A program made the position numbers and the translations under genes. The notes under the pieces were generated by a model. It made no database searches. It was not told the origin of the DNA and saw only the letters and a list, made by a program, of their open reading frames with translations. From positions 1,674,001 through 1,738,000 of the forward strand of contig NC_090952.1 of the NCBI RefSeq assembly GCF_040807025.1: a stretch of DNA of 64,000 nucleotides. The letters run 5' to 3'. Shown piece after piece: positions 1 to 12,986 of this stretch. The DNA is from Struthio camelus. Lineage: Eukaryota; Chordata; Aves; Struthioniformes; Struthionidae. How positions within the stretch are numbered: the first letter of the stretch is position 1; each line of letters opens with the position of its first letter.

Positions 1-955
1 AAACAACCTTTCAATATCTTCAGGAAAGGAGACTCCACTACCTCTCTGGGCAACCTGTTCCAGGGCTCTGTCACCCTCGCAGCAAAGAAGTTCTTCCTCA
101 TCTTCAGACAGAACTTCCTACGCTTCAGTTTGTGCCCATTGCCTCTCGTCCTGTCTCTGGGCACCACTGAGAAGAGTCTGGCCCCATCCTCTTGACATCC
201 TCCCTTCAGACACTTATCCACACTGATCAGATCCCTCCCCCCTCCCCCCCCGAAGTCTTCTCTTCTCCAGACTGAACATGCCCACCTCTCTCAGCCTTTC
301 CTCATAGGAGAGATGCTCCAGTCCCCTCATCATCTTTGTAGCCCTCCACTGGTCTCACTCCAGGAGTGCCATGTCTCTCTTGTACTGGGGAGCCCAGAAC
401 TGGACACAGTACCCTAGATGTGGCCTCCCCAGGACTGAGGAGAGGGGCAGGATCACCTCCCTCCACCTGCTGGCAACACTCTGCCTCATGCACCCCAGCA
501 TACCATGGGCCTTCTTGGCCACAAGGGCACACTGCTGGCTCATGGTTAACTTGTTGTCCACCAGCACTCCCAGGTCCTTCTCAGCAGAGCTACTTTCCAG
601 CAGGTCAACCCCCAGCCTGTACTGGTGCATGGGGTTATTTCTTCCTAGATGCAAGTCTCTGCACTTGCCTTTGTTGAACTTCAGGAGGTTCCTCTCTGCC
701 CAGCTCTCCAGCCTGTCCAGGTCCCTCAGAATGGCAGCACAGTCTTTTGGTGTTTCAGCCACTCGCCCCAGTTTAGTATCATCAGCAAACTTGCTGAGGG
801 TGCACTCTGTCCTATCATCCAGGTCATTAATGAAGAAGCTGAAGAAGAATGGACCCAGTATTGACCCCTGGGGGACACTGCTAGTTAGTGGCCTCCAATT
901 AGACTTTGCACCATTGATTAACAACCCTCTGAGCTCTGCCATTTCTGGTCATCTT
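1..955 (-). mobile_element. CR1 LINE, 3' part of ORF2 (reverse transcriptase), cut by left edge
   Basis: Read on the minus strand, 942 to 355 is one open frame of about 195 codons that matches the C-terminal part of the CR1 reverse transcriptase. It contains the SVPQGSILGP motif, the catalytic FADDTKL box, and the later LESWAERNLLKFNKGKC and CVQFWAPQYKRDM motifs typical of the family. Below 355 the similarity continues in other frames through the ORF end and towards the 3' UTR, which lies off the window. The 5' end, near 955, is truncated, as is usual for CR1. The long uninterrupted frame suggests a fairly young copy compared with the other CR1 pieces here. The family assignment is firm; the subfamily is not determined. 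Confidence 0.93.
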
Positions 956-3900
956 TGACATCCTGCCAGCATGTCAATAGTCCTTATTTTAAGGGCCACA
1001 GTACTCAAAAGAACAGAATGCCTTGAGTCACTTTGCTTCTGCATCAATAGATCAGATTTACAAATAAGTTAGGTTTACTTAAGGCCAAATCTAGATAGAT
1101 TTACTTAATTTAATATGGATCAAAGATATAAAAACAGGACAGTTAAGACCGTAGGTACCTCTGAGATCCTATTTGCTTGTTTTTATCTCGGGCAGTTCCC
1201 ACCTCTATTCTCCTACAGTAACTTCTACTCCATGCTAAAATCTCCCACTTTAGGGGGACTGCTGCCTCTTCCCTTTCTCCCTCAGCAGTGAGAAGAGGGT
1301 AGTGAGCAAAAATGATATATTTTTTTTTATATGTAGTTAGCACAGCTCAATACTAAGAAACCACAGCAGACTTGGTTTCATACCAAAAATTTGCTGTAAA
1401 TAGACTCTGATAGTAGGCTACATGTACACTTTAGACAGAGCTGTCCATCTTATCAATAGCCATTATCCACCTTAAGAGTTGAGTTACCCACAGAATTTTG
1501 GCAAATACTAATGTAACGTCACATTTTCCTTGACATTTCCCTCGTCAGGATCCTCCCTAGAAGACCTGGTACTTCTAGTCCTCACCTTTAACATCTCTAC
1601 GTATTTAAGATCTCTGCATATTAAGATCTCTCTACAAAGGCCCATAAATATCAGACTAAGGTTTCGAAAACAAAAGTAACTTTTTGAATTTTCACTAGCT
1701 ACAAAACATTTTGAAATATCAAAATACTCCAAACATTCCTCAGAAATTCTTTTCCTGCTCAGAGATGGTTTTTGCACCTCCTGAAGGCTTTGAGTTGTGT
1801 TCCCCTCGCCCTGCAGAACATTCACATCTTTACAGAGGATAAGGTACTTCAGTACTGGGTCTGAGCTTCACAAGAAATGTCCAACAGTGTGTTTACCACA
1901 TGCCTAAGAAAAAGCAACAGTTAAAGATTACCAGTGAGGAGAAATATGACAAAGCAGAGCAAAAAGTTGCAAGCAGGAAAGCAAATGTTCACTGGTGTGG
2001 GGGCTGCTACATTACCTCACAGCTCTGCCACCAATATCCAAGCACTTAAATGAAACACATGGCTAAAGTTCGGACATCTAGGTTCACAAAGTCTGAAGAG
2101 GTGAGCAGTTATTTCAGAGAAGAAAAGCAACTTACTTAGTGCAAAAATTTCTTGCAGCTACCTAGGCTGTCAGTTAAAAAAAGGTTGCAGAGGGAAACCA
2201 AGCTGCTCTAAAGGATACAAGCACTGCATGTAACAAAAAAGGCAAGTTTCAGAAAACTGAGAAAGTGAAGGAGTAGAAGGAAGAAATTCAATAGTAGTGC
2301 CAACAGCATAAATGTGGCCCTGACAGATTTATATAACTCGGTAACTGTCGTGTTCAGACTGCCTTTCTTCCTGAAATAGCTTCTTAGGAATTTAATTCCT
2401 GACATCCTCCAGTCTGACTGACCGAAGTTGTAATTACCTTTTCCTGAAGCTTACAAGGCCAGATCAAAGGTTTTTCGTCTCGGGAATCCTCCTGGAGTTA
2501 CTCAAGTAAAAATCTGAAAGCTACCTCAGATGCCCGAACCAGGAACAAGTAAAGTGTCAGCACAAGTTACCAAGAAATAATCCAAATCCATTAACCCATA
2601 AACCAATTACCCATAAACCCATTATATCTCTAAATTTCAGTTTTCTGCACAGTCAAACTTACATACGTGGGCCTGCACCCAGCTCTGAACATCTAAGCAT
2701 TCCCAAAACCAAGATTCCCAAATTCTCAAATCAAGATGGAACAGCATCCAGCCTCCACGGCGTTGGATAGGCCTGAAGTTGCACACCACAAGCACACTAA
2801 GACAGAGTCCAGATGACAGCACAGCCACTAGGGTGGCATTCAGTTCAGGACAAGATGTCTACATTTAGGAGCCCATATGTAAATAATTATCGACACATGA
2901 GACATCCACCACTCCATTACTGATGGGCAGAGCTCTGATCAACCCAGCAGAACTTACAAATCAATTTAGGCTCACCCTAGAATAAAGAGCTACTGAATAA
3001 TGAGCTGAATTGTGCCCTAAACATTAATGATTGGACTGACTAGATCTCCTTTGAACATAAGGTGTGTTTTGATATTAGGTATCTAAATCGATATTTGCAC
3101 ACTCAAAAAAACAAAGTTTAAATGCCAAATCTTGAACCAAACACCAGTCCTGCTTCCAAGACTATTTGGCCATCTTTTACGGACTACAGTGCTTCAAGTG
3201 CTTCCACTGAGGAGGAGACCTCCTCAGTGGTTTCTTCAACATCCCCAAGAGGGTGTTCAAGTCCTCATCATTTACTTCCTAGCAGGCAAGGATCAGGTGA
3301 GTCAAATCTCACTCGTCCTGTCAAGGCACATCACTATGTAACCAAGGACAGAGGTTTAGCTGAATCAGAGAGGAACCAGGCATGGTTCCCCAGCATGGAC
3401 AACAGAAAAACGTGGATTTCACTCTCTGTTCCCATCCTCACTCCTGTGAGCACCCTAACTAGTAGACTACTAGGCTACAGCTTTAGGCTTCTGCAAAAGC
3501 TTGGGTGCCTAACTTCCATTTACCAGCATCACCCTACTACAGCCAATGAGCCATTAAAGTGGTTACAAGGTCTCTCTGAATGATCTTATTTGTCAGGTCC
3601 CGGAAATCAGAAGATGCATGGGAAAACTCAGTTATGAAACAATGGAAGAAAACACTACAGAGGAACATGGCCTGTTGATGTATGACTGATACAGTGAAAA
3701 TGAAGAAAGAAATCATTTTTTTGACACAGAGAGGCATATAAATGAGATAGCTTTAAAGAAATATGCACAGTGCACAGTTTGGGTTGTAAAAGGACATGTC
3801 TGAGGAAACACTGCTTGGAGCTTTTCTTAAGACCACAGTTGAGCATTTCTGAGGAGGAATAAAATAAAATGGATATTACTGAAGCCCAATTGTATGTCTT

Positions 3901-4380
3901 ACAAATTAGGAGGCAAAAATTGTCTGTTCCACCTTAGTTAGGGGGCAGAGGGAGGCAGCCACCACAGTTTGGAGTTAGCCCCCATTCAGACGTAGGCAGG
4001 GGGAGGCTTTAATGGACAATTCACTAAACAGGGCAGGACTGGGGGATCTCTAGGGGGTATCCTGAAACAGAGCAAAAAGGCAAACAGATTCTTAAACTTC
4101 CAACCATTATACGCAGGAAGAAAAGCTTATTATGCAGATTTGAACCAAATAGGATTGCTGAAGTAAAACTGCTTTGCAATTCCAATGTATATCCTACCTC
4201 AAGGTATCAAACCCATTTCAGGATAATGCTGGGCTAAATCACCTTTTAGATAATTGACATCCACAGAGCAGTGGTGACCAAAATGCAGTGATGGTCAACG
4301 AATTGCATTTAGGTGCCAGTAGAATGTGGTCCCAAACCTTCATGGCTCTCTAAAACCGTCTGCTTCTCCAAACTAAAGGT

Positions 4381-4425
4381 AATTAGAAAAAAAAATTTTT
4401 TTCTAATTTTTTAGAAAAATTAGGG
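4381..4425. repeat. A/T palindromes, overlapping hairpin arms
   Basis: AATTAG followed by nine A is mirrored by seven T and CTAATT (4381-4408). The CTAATT arm then pairs a second time with AAAATTAG just downstream (to about 4422). Three arms can therefore form two alternative hairpins. It may be only a by-product of A/T slippage. Confidence 0.6.
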
Positions 4426-7400
4426 GAGGGGGGGAGCAGATCAGAAAAACTATTGGAGTATCAAAGATGACAACCGTGCTGTCTCAATGTACTGAGGGGC
4501 TGAGACGCGGTAAAACATCATTTATACCAAATCATTCTCTAGGCATACTGAAAGCTGGAGGCAGCGTCATGATTTCTATTCTAGAGGATTCCACTTCCAA
4601 GAACTTGTTAATAAATATGGTTGTTGCATACAGGTGTAAATAGACAGGAGAGCAGATACAGAGAGCCTAAAAGGAGCTGTTCTCTTAGCTACTCAAAGGT
4701 GAGAACACAGGAAGAAGGCAAACACACGAGTACTACTCAGCTGGCAACAACATTAGTCATGTCCAACTATGCAAGATGCCTACAACACTGTTTCTTAAAT
4801 ACCCCAAAGTCAAAATATCACTGAGGTCACGAGGGCTCAGGAAAACTAATTATGAATGCAGTAGGTTAAAAATAGAGAGGCCGTGCATGGCAAAGAAATA
4901 GCAAGAACAGGAAAGCAGCGATTGTAAGATTTACCTCTGTTATCAAGCTGATCTAAGAGGCAATATTAAACTCACTTCATACACGAGGGCAGAGGGAAGA
5001 ACGTGAAGCAAACAGCAAGCCAGCCAGGTACCACTAATGCCTGTCCATGTCAGGGCAGGTATTGTGGTCTGGCTGTAGAAGACAACAACATACCACACAA
5101 GCACTCAGCATGGACCAACCAGAAGATGAGAGAGAAGAGAGAAAATACAAGAACGAAGCACCCTCCTTCCCGGTAAAAAGCAGAAGCAGCAGCTAGAATC
5201 AGAAGCCATAGCCCTAACAAATAACCAGAGCAAGAGGAAAGGAGGTGCCCGGGACAGCAAGGAGAAGTTTTGCCAATGGCAGTGGGGTGGAAATGTCTCT
5301 AGCCGCTGAAACCTTTTAGGAATATGGTCTTGAGGTGCAGTACCTATCTATCACAGGCAATATAACATATTAATCTCCTTATAAAATGATATAAACCTAG
5401 CTTAGAGAGTAGAGTGCCCCTCTGTGAAGGGCAGATGAAGAACTCACATGAATTGCCCAAGGGTGGCTGTAGCATAAATCACAGTTCAGGGGTTTCTTTG
5501 AAGTCAGGTGAAGTCCAGCGATATCAGCAACTATCTAAAGGCTGAGGACATGTTCAGAAATGCATTTGAAGTGATACTGAGCTGATTAGCAAGGTCCACG
5601 CAATAGCTGAGAGAGATGCGGGCACAACCCAGCAAAAGCACCATAAAGACAACTGGAGACACTGCAATCCTGGGACAACGGACCACAAACTTGCTCCAGC
5701 CACTTCATGAATATTCCACTTCCAAAATATTTATTATTTATGGACTCTCCATTAAGCGTAATCCGACATACTCTCTAACTGATGCAACAGTTGACCCCTA
5801 GACATGAATGTAGCAGCATTTTTGTGCTGGTATCAGATTAATGCTCAGCTGTGACCACACAGTGCATGATTAAGGCACTAGTGCTAGGAACCCAGACCCA
5901 GATTCACTGTGTTATCAAGCCATGGCTTAGGCTGTGCTATTGTAATTTTTTTGTGGAGCCGCATCAAGATCAGATCAGAGTTAAAAATCTTCATTTTGCT
6001 CCCATTGGAGGGGTTGACTTTTTTCTTTTTTTTTTTAAATTCAAACTCAAACCATATAACAGTCATGCCTTACCAAACAATCCCAGAATAGCTACATCAG
6101 TACAACGAGGGGACAACAATATGAAGAAAAGCTAAAATTATTATAGTTCTCATAGGTTTCCAGAACAAGAGATTAACTTTCCTATAGCCTTTGCCCCAAC
6201 CAATACGTCAGAGACAAATGATGCACTTTCTGAGATAGTGCAGAGATAGCAAATATACCTCTCAATGCAGGAATTCACAGGAAGGAAAGATTTAAGGAGC
6301 TAAAATGCTATTGTTTCAGTACAAGCCTGAAAACATACCAAACTGGGTGAAGAGAGAAGGAATATTAGCACCCTGGCTGAAAAAAAACTCATTCCCATTT
6401 ATTGCTTTTTTCTCCTAAATCTGTCATTTCCCCAACACAAGAATTGTTTTAGAGCGACTCTTCTCATTGCATGTACTCTTTTATTGTTCCTAGACATCTT
6501 TAAAAGGTAAAAAAAAAAAAAAATAGGATTTTCTTGCTTTTAAAGCTAACCCTTCGCATCTACAACTTAATCACTACATGCAAAGCACATGTTGCAAGTG
6601 CTTTGGAAGAGAAGCATGCTATTATCTTTGAACAGACTCAGACTAGATTTCCTTAAGTCACAAATATTCAGAAGTTACAGAAACTGCAAGCTGATGAGAT
6701 CATTAACTGCAACTTTTTTTTCTTTCTTTGCAGGCACAGGCTAAAACTAAACTAGCTCTTTCACAAACTAGAAACAAAAATGAATTTATTTTCTGTGTAG
6801 TGTTGTTTAGGATCAACACTAGAGAGGATGCAGTTAACCCACCCATGATAGACCCTGGTAAGTCCTCCAAATAAGGACTTTGAGTATTCTAAGAGCTACT
6901 TTCCCCTGCATTGTTTCAGGCCCTGTGAGCAGAGGAAGGTAGGAGCTGCTGCCATACACAGCAGCCAGTTACTGAGAGTGTGCTCGGTCTATATAAACAG
7001 TTTCTGTGGAGACATCTATCTCATGACACACCTCTGGGCCTCCATGTGAGCAGCTATGATTGGCAGTAATTCCCTATATACAGGTGTCTTCTATTCCCAA
7101 GAGCCTAGGGAGAGCCAGCACAAAGGCACTCACCAGCCATCAGCTGGAAGCTGGCTGGGTCCAAGTGACTCAGGGTAGGCAGCCTGATCACCACCTGTAA
7201 TTGTCTGGGGCCTCCCAAGAAGGCAGCAGCTACCATCCACAGGTCCCTCCTCCTTGGGCATGTACAGCATATCCAATACTGAGAAGCATGACATCTCGGG
7301 AAAACTTTGTTCTCACTTCTCCAAGATGGAGAAGGAGTAATTGCCTGCTTTTTAATACTACTCTTTTCTCTTGGTGGTCAACTGAGGTAGTATCTAAAAA

Positions 7401-8675
7401 AAACAGTAGTACTAAAAAGTGGGCTCTTTGCCCACCATTGTCCTTCAGTTTGGAGTTTGCTCCAAGAATAAATCAAGCCACAGAAAAGATTTCCAATGCA
7501 AGTTGGAGTACATTTTTCAGTAGCTCAAATACTAGAATTGGGTGTTATTAAATCCCTCATTATGTCCACTTTCCACCCTATAGTTGATAAATGCCATAGA
7601 CAGCAACCACTTTCAGCATGGATTGCCTCTGTTATACCACTTCTCTGAACTGCCATTCAGCTTTAGCTTTCAATCCATATCCCACAGGATAGAGTGAACA
7701 TGCAGAGAAGAAAGCTGAAGTTGCAAAAAAAATTCCTCTCCTGAGCACAAAGAAGGATATTGAAAGCTGGAAGAATCAACCAATACAGCCATGCGGACAG
7801 TCCACAGCACAAGCACTTTTCCTCTGCTCTGACCTTAACAAAGCACACTTGGCTATTTTGAGGCGGTCGAGTGGGGAAGCAAGGGACCAGCACAGGAACG
7901 GGCTTCAGAGTTATACTGAAGCTTTCTGGAGAGCCAGCTGGGAAAAGCAGAAATAAGCAGAGCCAGTAAATTGCAGTGAAGTGCCATGCAGAAGCTAAGG
8001 GAGAACAAAACAGGGCTTTTGCTGAATGTCAGACTGTCATCAGCAATTTGAGAACACCACATATGGCATGGGCTTTAGCACACCCTTCACCTCCAGGCAT
8101 AACCAGTCTCTCCAGGGATTTTCAGAAGAAGATATTTTTAGAAGCAAAGTATCAGGAGCTGCCACAATACAGTGACTAAAACCAATCAACTGGACTAGAA
8201 GATGCCTTAATTCCTCATTAGAAAAACGGATTGAGGAAAAGGCGATGCTTAAAGATAAGTAGGAAATAACTATCAGTAAGTCTTCCTCAAACAGCAGCAT
8301 CAGGAACAGCAGTAGGTTTCTATAGGTGGTCTTTACTTCTGGAAGTAGATGCCGAGTTGCACTATTCACATTTTGAGGCATATGGCAGTCTCCCGCTGGT
8401 ACTAAATATCATTAATATTGCACAGACCTGCCTATCAATTTAGGCAGACATTGATTTGGCTCTGTGCTGATACTATGTATGGCTGTAGCTTTCATAGCAC
8501 AGGTTTAGAAAGGGCCTGAATAGAGACAGGAAAGATCTGAACGTTCCAGGCATAAATCAAGGAAAGTATCTATCCTTATTGTGTCCTGTGCCAGGGCCTT
8601 GACAATACTTTGTTTTCCAACTATAAGCTCCCGCTAACAGAACTTTACCATTTAGCTTTATCTACGTTAAAGATC

Positions 8676-8696
8676 GGGGGGGGGGGGGGGGGGGGG
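8676..8696 (+). repeat. (G)21 homopolymer
   Basis: Twenty-one consecutive G on the plus strand, flanked by A/T-rich sequence. It is able in principle to form a G-quadruplex. Its length is likely to be polymorphic or affected by sequencing error. Confidence 0.9.
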
Positions 8697-9735
8697 ATTC
8701 AACATATTTTTAATTGAAAAGCTTTTTTTTATAAGAATAATCTATTAATTCTTATATTATAAAATATGAACTAAACCTTTCAAAACAGCTTTCCCTCTCC
8801 TTGCAAAATCAAGGAACTGACTGCTAGAGATATCACCACCAATAAGACTTCCCTGACACTCTAAAAATTCCCAGGTGATTGCTGTGTGCTCTATGCAAAG
8901 CCATGCTGTTGCCTGGGACAAGCGCACACTGTAAAGAAATGCCAGCATGCAACTCTCTTCCACCAAGGGTTTCCGGGCTGTGGCTTTCCACACGCACAGT
9001 AAAGCGGGCCACAAAAGCAAGCTGCTTGCAAGCAGCCTCGCGCTGCAGTCCGCCAGCTCTCAAGCCGCGACAGGGTGACACAGTGCTGCTTGAAACGCAG
9101 CAACAGTGGAATAAAAACAAACAAACGAAAAAAACTTTGGGAAGAGGAAGACAGCCGCCCTCTGCTACCTCCTCTCCGTTTAGTAAACGGGGGAACCTGC
9201 CAAAACAGATTTTACGGCAACAAAAGTCAACCCCGCAAGTATTTCCTCACAGGACAACGAGCAGCGTAGTAGACACGCACGGGGAAGAGCGGCACCGGAC
9301 ACGCCGGCGCGGCTACAAACCAGCGGCGGCAACTCGGGCTAAGGCGGCGGCAGGGTCCCGGTCCCGGCCCCAGTCCCGGCCCCCACCCGCCGCCGCCGGC
9401 CCGTTCCCGGCGCTGTGAGAGGCCCGCGGCTGGGAGGCGCCGCGCAGGGAGGCGCTCAGTACCCACGAAACGCTGCGGGATAAAACCGAGGCCGAGCCCG
9501 GGACACCGCCGGCGCCCCCGCTCGCCGCAGCCCGGCCGCCAGGCAGCCTCGGGGCGTCGGCGGGCACCGGCCAGGCCCCCTCCCCCGTCCTCTGCGGGCT
9601 CAGAGTCGCCCCCTTCCCTCCGCCGGCCGCCGCCCCCGGGGCTCTCGAACGGATCCGGCCTGGGCGCCGCGCCGCGCGGAGCCGCCGCTACAGGACGCAG
9701 CGAGCTGCACAACAGCCCCCCCGCCCCCAACTCAC

Positions 9736-9772
9736 CGCCTGAGCCGCCACCGCGGCCTCCCTCGGCGAACAT
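9736..9772 (-). CDS. possible first coding exon of a leftward gene (unidentified)
   Basis: Within the CpG island an ATG at 9772 opens a short Gly-rich frame reading MFAEGGRGGGSG, and a perfect GTGAGT donor follows at 9735, giving a 37-nt exon that ends in phase 1. I do not recognise the peptide. The low-complexity glycine content means the ATG could equally lie in a 5' UTR exon using the same donor. No continuation exon was found in the remaining 9.7 kb to the left, so the gene body would lie outside the window or in a large intron. Confidence 0.3.
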
Positions 9773-9893
9773 CCGCGCGCCGGCGCCCAGCGGCCCCACC
9801 GCGCCCGCCCCCGCGCCCCCCCGGCACCGCCCATTGGCTTCCGTGTCGCTAGGGGGCGGGGCCCTGCGCGCACAGGACGCCGGGACGCTAGTT

Positions 9894-9913
9894 CCCCCCC
9901 CCCCCCCCCCCCC
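9894..9913 (+). repeat. (C)20 homopolymer in CpG island
   Basis: Twenty consecutive C (G on the minus strand), just upstream of the putative leftward start. It is a candidate minus-strand G-quadruplex in a promoter. Assembly length may be unreliable. Confidence 0.85.
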
Positions 9914-10079
9914 GCGCCGGGGGTGGGGTATGGAGGTCCTCAGGCGCTCGGGCTGTGTGTGGCGGCCGCGGTGTCCCCTCGGTGTGTCCCATCCGCGCCC
10001 GCCGCCCGGAGCCCCCCTCTGTGCCTCGCGGGGTGGGCAGAGGAGCCGGGGTCACCCCTGCAGGGGTCGCTCCCCCGCA

Positions 10080-12986
10080 CTCCCTCGCCCTGGGACCCGG
10101 GCCCAGCCTGCCCTCATACCTAGCTGCCGGTGCTCAGGGAAGGCCCCGGCCCTCGCTGCGCCTCGATCCCCCTTCCCGACCCAGCCCGCCTGCCCTGGCC
10201 CCCTTCGTGGTCCCGTGGGCATCTTAAGCCCATCCAGGGTCGCTGCTGGGCCTCATCTCTGCCGTGGTTCCTCTGCCATCTCTTGTAAGAGCTATAGGTA
10301 CCTGAGCTCTTCCTTACCCTGAGCGGAGAACTGCATTCCTGCTGTGCCTGTGCTATCAGATGGATGGAGAAAGAGCCTTCTCCCAGGAGCTGGAGAGCAG
10401 AGTTGAAAGCCCCCAGAAGGACCCAAACCATCACCAGAAGGATGAATGCAAGAGGGACTGGTGCCAATGTGTATCAGGAGACCCTGGCTGCTAATGGGCT
10501 GGCACAGCATGGTAGGAGAGCACGTCAGTGCACATGCATGCTGATGTCCATGTCCACCAGCCTTGGGCAGGACCCCTGCTGCAGTGCCAACCCGCCCTGC
10601 ATTACCAGGAACACCAACCAGAGCTGGCAGAAATGTGATTTATTCAGCTGATATGACACCAAGTAGCAGAAGCACTCGACCATCTTCTCCTGTCCTGTCA
10701 TGGCTTCAGGGCAGGAATAATCCTGTCTGCTCCCTCCTCCATGGCCTTGGACTTGCCACTGCCTTCCAGGCATGCTCCTGTAGCCTCTGGGTGCTGGGGT
10801 GATGCACAGTGCTAGGTACCAGTGGAGTCACTGCATGGCTGGTGCGACAGTGGCACAGTGGGGGGACAGACGCTCTCCAGGACAAGAGATGAAAGCAGAC
10901 GTAGTCTTGCACAGGGGGCAGGAATGGCTGCTGGTCCTTGCTATCCCAGCAGGATCTAGAAGTACCAAGCTCTGACTACCCCCATCTGCAATCTGCATGC
11001 ACCAGCTCCCAGCCTATGGCATGGAGAGAGGAGACAGAGCATCTCCTAGTCAGCACCAGTGTGCGGGATGCTCAGCGAGGGATGGATCCTCCACCGCAAG
11101 GAGATGTTCCGTTTTCAGCAGGAGTGTGTCCTCTGGCAGCACGCGAGCTGGGCAGGAGTGTTTTCTTCCCCATCCAGGTCACTGCCTCGGGTCTCTGCAG
11201 CATTTCTGGCAGGGAGATGCTGGGAGATCAGGGAGGCTGCCTGAGCTGTGATCCCCACTGCAGATGGGGAAACCATGCTGGCTACCTGTCTACACAACCC
11301 AGGGTACTGATCCTGTCCTCACACTTCAGACCTTCACTCTCATGTGGCCCTGTGCCTAGGCACAAGCACTGCCGCTGGCTGAGCCTGCTTTGGGGTTATG
11401 TGCTGCAACACAGCAGCAGAGGCAGCAATCAGCAAGCACAGGAAGCAGCAATGCTTGCAAAGCATCCCTCTTCCCACTTGGATACCTGCATGCAACACCG
11501 TTTGCGTGATGCATTTTGCAGGGAGGCAGAGGACAACTTTGGCATTATTAGACAGTCAAGGAAGATGGGTCAACTTTGCAAAGCCACAGCTGGTGGAGCC
11601 CTGGGCTTCACCAAGAACAGGCAGCAAACACGTCATACAGACAGATGATGCACTAATCCCCAGAACTGACTCAGACTAGATCCACCTACGAGGTATCAGT
11701 TCACCCACGGGGCCAGGTCTGCTTTGTGTAGGCCCTATCTCAAGCTCATCATCACGAGGTACAGCCAGGAACGGATCTGCCACGTAGTATTCAGTTTCAG
11801 GTCCTTCCCAGGCAAAGAGGTGAGTGCCATGAAGTGCCTTGTTTTTGTAGGGTGTTTTTTTTTGTTTCTTCCTCTGGGATGAGGAAGGCCTCAGGACCGA
11901 GGCAGGTTCTGGCTGCCGGCTGGATATAGCCCTGAGCCTTCATATCTACCAGTGGGGCAAATGATGGAGGTGGAGAACTGCTATTTTGTGCATAGCACCC
12001 TCATTTTCAGATTAGGATGAGTTCTTATCTAAGAAGCCTATTTCAAGGGAAGTTTTCTTGCCACGTGAATTAAATGGACGTGATTTTACAAAAAGCAATT
12101 AAAAGTCACCATAGCCTTTGGCAGGGTCAGTGGTCTGAACATTACTGCAGTGTGATGGGATGTGCTTAAGTGCTGTGTGCTGCATGCTGCCATCAGATGA
12201 GTCAGTGTGTAGGGTCTCTCTCAGGCCCGAAATCCAGCCCTATAGCCCCAGTGGGACACAGCAGCTCTTCTGCACAGCTTTCCCCAGCTCTGAGGCAACC
12301 ATTCCTTTTTCTCCTCCGGTTCAGCTCAGTACTCAGCCAGTCAATCGTTAACTTGCTTTACAACCCAAACCAGCCAGCAACAGTGCAGCCTGTGCTGGCC
12401 CACAGCTCTCCCAGGTGTGCAGCAGGCTGCAGGATTGTCAGTTTGCTTTAGGTAGTGCAATGATTGGGAGTGCTCGTGGTGCAGGACAGATTTAGGATGT
12501 GCACACATCTCCCAGCCTCCAGACTCTGCCCACCTGGGTGCTGCACCTGGCCAAGGGGCTGAAGACAAAGGAGCTGATGCTGAGAGAGGAGCCCTGTCCA
12601 GGCACCTGGGGCTTGTGGTCCAGAGTGCTGGCACCACAGGCAGATGGGAGGGCAGAGGAGGATTCCATCCCTGGACGGGAGAAGCCAGACAGGGATGGAC
12701 AAGTGATCATAGCCCTTGGAGCCAAGCACCAAGGATTTGGTACCAGCAGACGCCGAAGCCAATGTGTGCCCCAGGCACCTGCAGTTTGGGGTGCCTTCGA
12801 GCTGGTGCCAAATGGACCATGCTGTAGCTCCATGGGGCTACAGGCAAGCTTGAATTTGGCCACGCCAATGTCTGGGAATTAGCATCCAAAACCTGGCCCA
12901 CCCTGTCTGGGAGCCCCTCCCATCTGGCAGGCCCAAGTTTGTGATTGTGATGGAGGAGATGAGCTAGAAAGCTGCTCCTTACCACG
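10080..12986. other. intergenic, GC-moderate, no gene supported
   Basis: Several overlapping open frames exist on both strands, but none begins with a good ATG, shows a domain, or has splice continuity. They look like chance openings in G+C-rich DNA. This stretch would hold the 3' flank of GPR119. No AATAAA on the minus strand was seen close to its stop codon, so the 3' end of that transcript is undefined. Confidence 0.5.

Larger units (their letters stand above)
956..9250. other. AT-rich non-coding stretch, no gene recognised
   Basis: No open frame in this 8.3 kb resembles a known protein, and no exon bounded by convincing splice sites was found. If the CpG island at 9.25-10.1 kb is the promoter of a leftward gene, this stretch would be its first intron. 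It holds short homopolymer tracts, a palindromic A/T block near 4.4 kb and a 21-base G run near 8.69 kb, annotated separately. No transposon beyond the left-edge CR1 was identified with confidence. Confidence 0.5.
9250..10080 (-). promoter_or_regulatory. CpG island, probable leftward promoter of an unidentified gene
   Basis: A sharp rise in G+C and CpG density runs from about 9.25 to 10.1 kb. It contains an inverted CCAAT box (ATTGG within CCCATTGGC near 9833) and a GC box (GGGGGCGGGG near 9853). The inverted CCAAT box and the ATG-plus-donor at 9736-9772 both point to leftward transcription. A 20-base C run (9894-9913) lies about 120 bp upstream of that ATG. In mammals the next large neighbour of this block is ENOX2, but nothing in the sequence confirms that identity. 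Confidence 0.6.

Noticed and set aside
10938-11648. 236-codon plus-strand open frame
   Set aside because: It begins without a convincing ATG, resembles no family I know, and lacks promoter or splice support.
12160-12863. Overlapping open frames of 90-127 codons on both strands downstream of GPR119
   Set aside because: They overlap one another, carry no domain, and lie in G+C-moderate sequence where chance frames are common.
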